The notes below the pieces were generated by a model that saw only the letters and a list, made by a program, of their open reading frames with translations, was not told where the DNA came from and did no database searches. Shown here one piece after another: positions 58,341 through 64,000 of a stretch of DNA of 64,000 nt; within the stretch, counting starts at the first letter, position 1; the number at the start of each line of letters is the position of its first letter. Origin of the DNA: Rehmannia glutinosa (lineage: Eukaryota > Streptophyta > Magnoliopsida > Lamiales > Orobanchaceae); NCBI GenBank assembly GCA_016081115.2, contig JABTTQ020003024.1, positions 98,129 to 162,128 of the forward strand, read 5' to 3'. Both the position numbers and the translations under genes were made by a program.

Positions 58341-59905
58341 TCAACTTTTTCTTGAAATCTCGTGGAAAAGGAAGAGAATTTGGTAACACATTATCGAATT
58401 GGAAATTGGTTTTACCTCATTTTTCGCCTTTTCTGATTGCTTATCAATGCCCTCTTCATTGTGGAGTGTTTCAGAGCTTGCTTCAAGTTCATTGGTGGCG
58501 TGAGTAGGCATCTTTGGTTCATCATATTCCGTTCCACTTCTCAACTTAATGGCCTTGCAATGCTCCCGTGGGTTCACCTCGGTGTTACTTGGAAACGTAT
58601 CAACTTTTGCATTTGTGAATTAATAGCCGTGGCCAATTGACCCACATGTGTCCCCAAAGATTTGAGATGACTTTCAATTGTTGTAACCCTTGAACCCAAA
58701 TTTTCTATGTTAGAATCGGCCTTGTTCATCCTTGCTCTTGATTCTACAAGGAATGAACTAAGTAATTCCTCCAAAGATGGCTTTTGTTCTCCCATATGTG
58801 TACTCGTACTTGCTTGATTCTGATATCCCGGAGGTGGTTGCAACACATTTCTCGTATTTCTATTCAAGAAATTTTCATGATTGCGAAGTCCCGGATGATA
58901 ATGCGTTGGCAATTGATTCCCTCGATTGTTCACATAATTTGCTTGCTCCGTATCGGGATTCACAATTTCTTGACTTATCTCCATAACCACCTCTGGTTGT
59001 TGTTTTCCACCCGAATTTAGAGTAGCAATTTGCTTTGACAAAGCGGAAATTTGAGAGGCCAATGCGGACATAGTATCAAGTTCAAGAACACCGGCAACTT
59101 TTCTTGGCGTAGATCTTTCAGAAGGCCATTGATAACTATTGGCAGCCATTTCTTCGAGTAAAAGCATGGCTTCACTTGGAGTTTTAGCCATCAATGTACC
59201 TCCATTGCAAAGCATCTATAATAGTTCTCGAATGCCCATTTATACCATTGTAGAAATACTGAACTTTTTGCCAATCTGCGTACCCGTGTTGTGGACACCT
59301 CCTCAATAATTTTTTGAATCACTCCCAAGCTTCGTAGAGTGGCTCAAAGTTGAGTTGATGGAATTGAGCAATCTCACTTTTAAGTTGAAGTGTCTTGCTA
59401 GGTGGAAAGAATTTTGCCATGAATTTTTCAAAGTGAGATCATTCCAACTAGTAATACTTCAGTGGGAAGGTTTGAAGCCATTGTCTAGCTTTATCACGAA
59501 GTGAAAACGGAAATAACCTCAACCGAATAGCTTCAGCGGGGAACCCCATTCATTTTGATAGTGTCACATATCTCGAGAAAAATAGCCAAATGAGCGTTCG
59601 GGTCGTACGGCACTTCCCCCAAACTGATTCTATTGCACCATGTTTATTAGGGCGGCTTCAATTCAAAATTATTCGCATTGATAGGTTGGCGAATAATGCC
59701 CGAATAATTTTGATTCGTGGTTGGTCAAAAATAGTCTGAATGGCCCTTTCTGGTGGTGCAACAATAGGTATCGTTCTTCATCATCACCGTTTCCTGCCAT
59801 TTTTGCAAATTCAATTCTTCGTGCGGCTCTAATCTTTCGAAGTGTTCTTTCAATTTCTGGATCAAATAAGATTAAATTAGCACTTTTATTTTTTCGCATC
59901 AACAA
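58341..59905 (-). pseudogene. gag: E7 gag, disrupted
   Basis: Starts near 59905 with RKNKSANLILFDPEIERTLR and FAKMAGNGDDE. The capsid region 59668-59216 is frameshifted. The open part 59215-58574 has MLCNGGTLMAKTPSEAMLLL, then EEMAANSYQWPSERS, PGYQNQAS and a heptad stretch SNIENLGSRVTTIESHLKSL. Then 58577-58341 begins MNPREHCKAIKLRSGTEYDE. These are standard Athila gag phrases. Several breaks make it non-functional. Confidence 0.9.
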
Positions 59906-60007
59906 TAAAATGCAAAAATGACAATAACCCTATTGTTACAAAAAAAACCAATCTAAATTAAAGTAAAACTACTAAGTAATAATATTAGCGCAAATAAGAT
60001 GAATTAT

Positions 60008-60025
60008 TCCCCGGCAACGGCGCCA
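60008..60025 (-). promoter_or_regulatory. E7 primer binding site
   Basis: The minus strand reads TGGCGCCGTTGCCGGGGA, the typical Athila/Tat primer site (usually assigned to tRNA-Asp). The 5' LTR ends just before it at 60032 with CTAACA on the minus strand. Confidence 0.93.
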
Positions 60026-60569
60026 AAAACTTGTTAGAGATTTTTCTAACCGCAAGTCTACGGTGTCAAGTTTTAATATAGAGAAGTAAGGTTGTCGAAT
60101 CCAGAGGGAATAATTATCGAATTATCGCTAAGTACTATAATATAGTAGTCTAACTTTATTTAGAAATTCAATATTTGATGGAGTTGATTATACTAAAAAT
60201 ACCAAACCTAAATCAAGAATATGAAAATATCAATGAGTTTATCTAAATGATTAAATGAATTCTAGAGGTATGATGAATCTAGTTATCCCTTATGTTGTCA
60301 ATATGGTTTATCAATCATCAATTACCAATTTATAAGTCAAGATTTCTACAATAATCATTCCCTCTCTAAAGTGCCAAATGATTTTAGATTCAATTGGGAA
60401 ATCAATATCTCTATAAAAATTAAAATCTCAATAAAAGCTATGAATCTTGATAAAAGACTTCAAAGGATTCACAAATCTCTCAATTCTATGAAATCCTAGG
60501 TTATGATATTCCAGGGTCATGTATTCAATTACATTTCTCAAGTGTCAAATCAAATACACCAAACAATCT

Positions 60570-63033
60570 TGTAGGTCCCAAGGGGTGTGAGTGTAAGGTT
60601 TAGAAAAGGGGGTTGAATAAACCTTACCAACTTTTCGATTTAGTCCTTTTAAATGTTCGGAGTTGATACTACAGTGTGTCCTTGGTGACATGACTAATTT
60701 GGTTAATTAGTAGAGTTAGTCACTCAACAAACTCGACGAAATTTGTTGATAGAATAACTCATTTTGTTAAGATTAAAGACTTAGTTCAACTGTAGTTTGT
60801 TTTATTGGAAGACTTAACACCCTTAAACTTGGTTTAGTTTTGATTTAATCAAGGCCCGTACTTGAGGGTAGGCACAACAAGCTTGTGCCTAGGGCCCCAA
60901 AATTTTAGGGGCCCATTTTTATGTTTAAGGAGTAATTACAAAAAGCCCCTAAGGTTTGGGCTAATTACAAAAAAAAAAGAGATTTTTGGAAATTATAAAA
61001 AAATCATTTTTTCCTCGTTCACATGCAAAAATATTTCAAAATCTCCCCCACGTTTATGAAAACATTATAATCACCCCTTAAATTTAATACACAATCAAAT
61101 CTTAAGGTTTTGGGGGCCCCAAATTTTTTAAGTGGTTAAGTATACTCTTCACACACGCAACACCAAAAAAAAGACGGAATTCAACATGAAGCCTAAATTT
61201 GTGAAAAAGAGAAATAATTCACTCGAATGTGAGGTACATATAAACTCTAACTCATACGACAATTTTATTTGATAATGAACATTAAATCCTTCTCAATAAT
61301 TTCCTAAAATTCTTATAAATAATGACAATTTTTTGAAAAAATCTTTTTACAAAATTTTTGAGTCAATAGTTTTATTATTTTCATTGTGTTAATATTTTTC
61401 ATTTTGCTTATTTTTTTAGCTTTTGCTTAATTTTGCCCTTTCATTGAATTGATTTAGTTAGCAACGTGATTTATGACTTGGCGAGCAATAATTTTATTTA
61501 TTTATTTATTTATGGTTTATGAGTATCGATAAACTTGGGGTCACATAGTAATTTGTGTGGACTCGAATTTTTTTTTTTGTTGTCAAAGTTTTTTGGGGAT
61601 TAATATTACAATTGACTTTTTTGCCCTTGATTTATAGCAATATTTTAAGACAAAAAAATAAAATTAGCCGATATAAGGGCCCATTTTTTTATCCCGCTTA
61701 GGGCCTCGTATTTCACAGTCCGTCCCCTGGATTTAATGCTTGGTTTTAGTACCTAGAGATTATCAAGTGGATAGCAAATTTATCACAGTGAGTTAAATAA
61801 ATAAGATGCAGGAATTAAAGTCTTGAAATGTAAATGACACGATAAGTTTTTATAGAGGTTCGAAGATGGGGTAATTCTTCTACCTCCTCTCTTCTCCAAC
61901 TCTGGAGGAATCCACTAGGTATTGATCAATTATACACAGAGTGGTAATGATCCGGATACAAGTCTTGATCACACAAAGTTGACTTGATCCTTTGGGACTC
62001 GATCACGGAGATGCCTTAGTCACGAAATTGGCTTCTCGTGCGACTCGCTTCTTCACAGGGCGGTTTTTGCTACTCTGCCCACTTGCTCAAGCTCTTTGGA
62101 TTTGATCACGAAGCCCTCCAAAAACTTGAGGCGGTTCGACTAGAACCTTCCTACAATCCTCCGTGGAATGTAGACCCCTTGATTCTTCAATAATTTCCAC
62201 TTCAACTGATTGAAGTTATCTTTCCTTCACAGGTGAGTGTTGGATTGATTTCCTTCGTAGTTTAGGCTTGAGGATTGAACTTGAATGATTTGAGAATATT
62301 TTTGTTCTGAGATATTGCTTTTCTAGCTCGTATTTGTTTTTTAAATGTCAAGGTAACCAACATTCTCTCAAATAAACTCCTCGGCCTTTTATAGTGTTCT
62401 TTTGAAAATTTGCCCGTTGAAGAGATAGGCTTATTCTCAAAAGACACTTGTGGTCGTTGGCTTGTCTTGTTCAAATCCTTGGAATTGCCACTTCCTCGTA
62501 TGAATTGTTCTTGACTTTTGAGTTCGACATGTGCGATCTTCCCGTTGGTTTATTCCTTTTGCACGACGCTTCGGGATTTGAGCACTTCAAGAAAGGTAGC
62601 ATGGAGGTATTACTTGTTTAAGTAATTCTCTTGATTTACGTGCAACGGATCTCTTTCGATTATCTCGACTTATTTGCATTTCCTTGCTTTCCCGGGTGAC
62701 TTAGAGTCGACTTCCAATCATTGGATGACTCTTCTATCACTTCATTTGAGACTTGGCTATCTTGAGTTGACTTGGTGATACTTTACTCAAATTGCATCTC
62801 GGTTGTACCTTTAGTCGAGTTCCGTCTTCTCTTCTTTGCCATACTGTTTGTCTTGCGTGAGTCTTCCTTCTAGTCTCGGTTGTCTTCTTGCATGTTTAAG
62901 CATAGGTGACTTAACTCGGTTTGACATTTACCCTATTTATTACAATGCAGTTTACAACAAAAATGGGGTGCCAACTTCCTATTCTAAGTTTTACATGGCA
63001 TTCATCAAAATCTAAACAATAAATTTCCCAACA
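60570..63033 (-). repeat. Solo LTR of family B, interrupted by a hAT MITE
   Basis: Both LTR ends are present: minus strand TGTTGGGAAATTTATTG at 63033 and GGGACCTACA at 60570. AATCT flanks it (60565-60569 and 63034-63038). No internal element sequence remains, so the body was removed by LTR-LTR recombination. Length without the MITE is about 1576 bp, including the segment deleted from the E3 5' LTR. Belongs to the same family as E3. Confidence 0.93.
60850..61729. mobile_element. hAT-type MITE (880 bp)
   Basis: Flanked by an exact 8-bp duplication GATTTAAT (60842-60849 and 61730-61737), the hAT size. Ends are CAAGGCCCGTAC and, reverse complemented, CAGGGGACGGAC. Near each end it carries GGGCCC-rich words (TAGGGCCCC, AGGGGCCCA, GGGCCCATTTT) seen in plant hAT MITEs. 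No transposase is present. It is the youngest event in this nest. Confidence 0.9.
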
Positions 63034-63805
63034 AATCTAAATTATTGATCAAGTAATTTAGAAGCAATAGATCCAAATAGCACAAATAAATTGATAGATC
63101 TAGATTGACAAACCACAATCTCAAAACATAAGTTCAAACATAGATTACATCATTCCTCTAGAATTATAGAGTTTAGCTCATGATTAAAGAAAATGAATCC
63201 ATGAAAATACAACAATACATCTTACAAGATATGAAGAAAGCAACAAAATAAGAACAAGAGTAGAGGGATCTTCTCTATTTCTAGATGATAGAAGCCTCCA
63301 ATCTTCTTCTCCAAATTCTTCTCAAGATGCTCCAATCTTTCTTCCTTGTCTTGTAGCTGTTTTTCTTGTCTTCCCAAGGGTTCCAAGATACCCTAATTTC
63401 AAGCCCCAAGGCTAGTATATATAGTCCACAAAAATTCAAGAAAGGGGTAGGTGAGCCTGGGAAATTCCACCCCGGGCGCTGCGGCGCCCATCAATCACGT
63501 AGGCAACTTACCGCCCGGGCGTTGGGCGCTGCAACGCCCACCCGCAACATCAACAATTTCCGCCCGGGCGCCGCCCGCCCGTCCTTGGCCAAAGTGCGAT
63601 TTTTTCCTTCTTTATACGCGATTTCTTCTTTCTTCGAGCCATTTTTCATCGTTTTCTTCATTTCTGGCTACCAAATCAGATTGACTCTACATTGACACTA
63701 ATTGAAATAAATTGGACTCTAACGACTCTAAAAACACCCAAAATAAAACCAAATTTCAATCTAAAATACTCAAATAAGTTGGTAAAATACCAACTTAACA
63801 CATCC

Positions 63806-63947
63806 TGTCAGGAAACGAGCAAGGTTCAGAGTCGTAAGATAGAATAGCATCTTCATTGCCATCTTTTGAAGTGTGAACCACCAAACTTCTCGGTTTTTCT
63901 CCGGTCTTGCAGTCTTTGGTCTTTGGAACTAATGATGTCGATGCCAT
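63806..63947 (-). pseudogene. gag: E6 gag N-terminal fragment
   Basis: ATG at 63947 opens MASTSLVPKTKDCKTGEKPR and continues to the E7 insertion at 63806, where the frame breaks. It is the N-terminal side of the gag whose rest lies at 50491 and below. The primer site cannot be placed firmly: a GTGTATCAAATGGC stretch at about 63942-63955 is a possible degenerate version. Confidence 0.7.
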
Positions 63948-63976
63948 TTGATACACATGAAATTTTCGTCTTAAAC

Positions 63977-64000
63977 TGTTGGATAAATTGGATGGTGTAT
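63977..64000 (-). repeat. E6 5' LTR, first 24 bp only
   Basis: TGTTGGATAAATTGGATGG on the plus strand, matching the start of the LTR at 45126 with two differences. Cut by the end of the window. Confidence 0.85.

Larger units (their letters stand above)
50497..63800 (-). mobile_element. E7: Athila-like Ty3/gypsy element
   Basis: Minus-strand element with gag, protease, RT, RNase H, integrase and a post-pol frame, between LTRs at 50497-51798 (3') and 60032-63800 (5', interrupted). The primer site TGGCGCCGTTGCCGGGGA and the gag phrase NPREHCKAIKLRSG identify the Athila/Tat branch. The two LTRs are nearly identical where they overlap, so insertion into E6 is fairly recent. RT and the post-pol frame are broken. 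Confidence 0.93.
60032..63800 (-). repeat. E7 5' LTR, interrupted
   Basis: Plus strand starts TGTTAGAGATTTTTC and ends CTTAACA. The solo LTR at 60570-63033 interrupts it; without that and one AATCT copy it is about 1300 bp. From 60093 it matches the 3' LTR closely. The GC-rich part (63470-63590) is shorter than in the 3' LTR. Confidence 0.92.
45126..64000 (-). mobile_element. E6: Ty1/copia element interrupted by E7; continues past the window
   Basis: The 3' LTR is at 45126-46261. Pol and gag follow to 50496, and gag resumes at 63806-63947 beyond E7. The 5' LTR begins at 63977 (plus strand TGTTGGATAAATTGGATGG, matching 45126) and runs off the end. RNase H wording (RHIRQRHNTTVALISNGV, PLTKGLNRD) suggests the Ivana/Oryco part of copia, but this assignment is weak. 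Confidence 0.9.

Overview
The window is plant nuclear DNA, most likely from a eudicot with a large, repeat-rich genome. It is AT-rich and carries no rRNA, no host tRNA gene and no host gene that I can recognise. Almost every base belongs to a transposable element. The families are plant-specific: Sirevirus-type Ty1/copia elements (initiator-Met tRNA primer site, multiple polypurine tracts, UBN2-type gag), a Tork-like copia, another copia, an Athila-like Ty3/gypsy element (primer site TGGCGCCGTTGCCGGGGA), a LINE tail, a tRNA-derived SINE, CACTA-like MITEs and a hAT MITE. Nearly all coding regions are broken, so they are called pseudogenes.

Layout. E1 (minus, 1-7533) is a Sirevirus copy whose 3' LTR is cut by the window edge; it sits in the LTR of E2, a plus-strand remnant (7534-8889). 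A piece of a different Sirevirus LTR, family B (8890-9837), and a Tork-like remnant with its 3' LTR (9838-11329) follow. E3 (plus, family B, 11511-40372, target duplication GAAAT) is one element opened up by nested insertions: E4 (minus, 19271-34423, duplication TGGAT) lies inside a post-pol reading frame of E3, and E5 (plus, 26170-34011, duplication GTGTC) lies inside the 5' LTR of E4. A spacer (40378-45125) holds a SINE, a GT repeat, two CACTA-like MITEs and a LINE tail. E6 (minus copia, 45126 to beyond the window end) is split in gag by E7 (minus Athila, 50497-63800, duplication CATCC). The 5' LTR of E7 is split by a family-B solo LTR (60570-63033, duplication AATCT), which is itself split by a hAT MITE (60850-61729, duplication GATTTAAT). 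Seven insertion events can therefore be ordered by position alone, and five have matching duplications.

Function. The elements encode the usual gag, aspartic protease, integrase, reverse transcriptase and RNase H. E4 and E5 share the same gag deletion and have lost most or all of pol, so their mobility must have depended on proteins from other copies. E3, E4 and E7 carry extra reading frames after pol, and the one in E3 is preceded by a promoter-like segment.

Most notable. The transcribed part of the LTRs of E1, E2, E4 and E5 contains an array of five to eight small hairpins whose loop is almost always GTGGT or TTGGT, while the stems differ by paired, compensating changes. I do not recognise this as a described element. 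A second candidate is a motif of about 35 nt shared by the post-pol regions of three Sirevirus copies and the Athila element, although those belong to different superfamilies.
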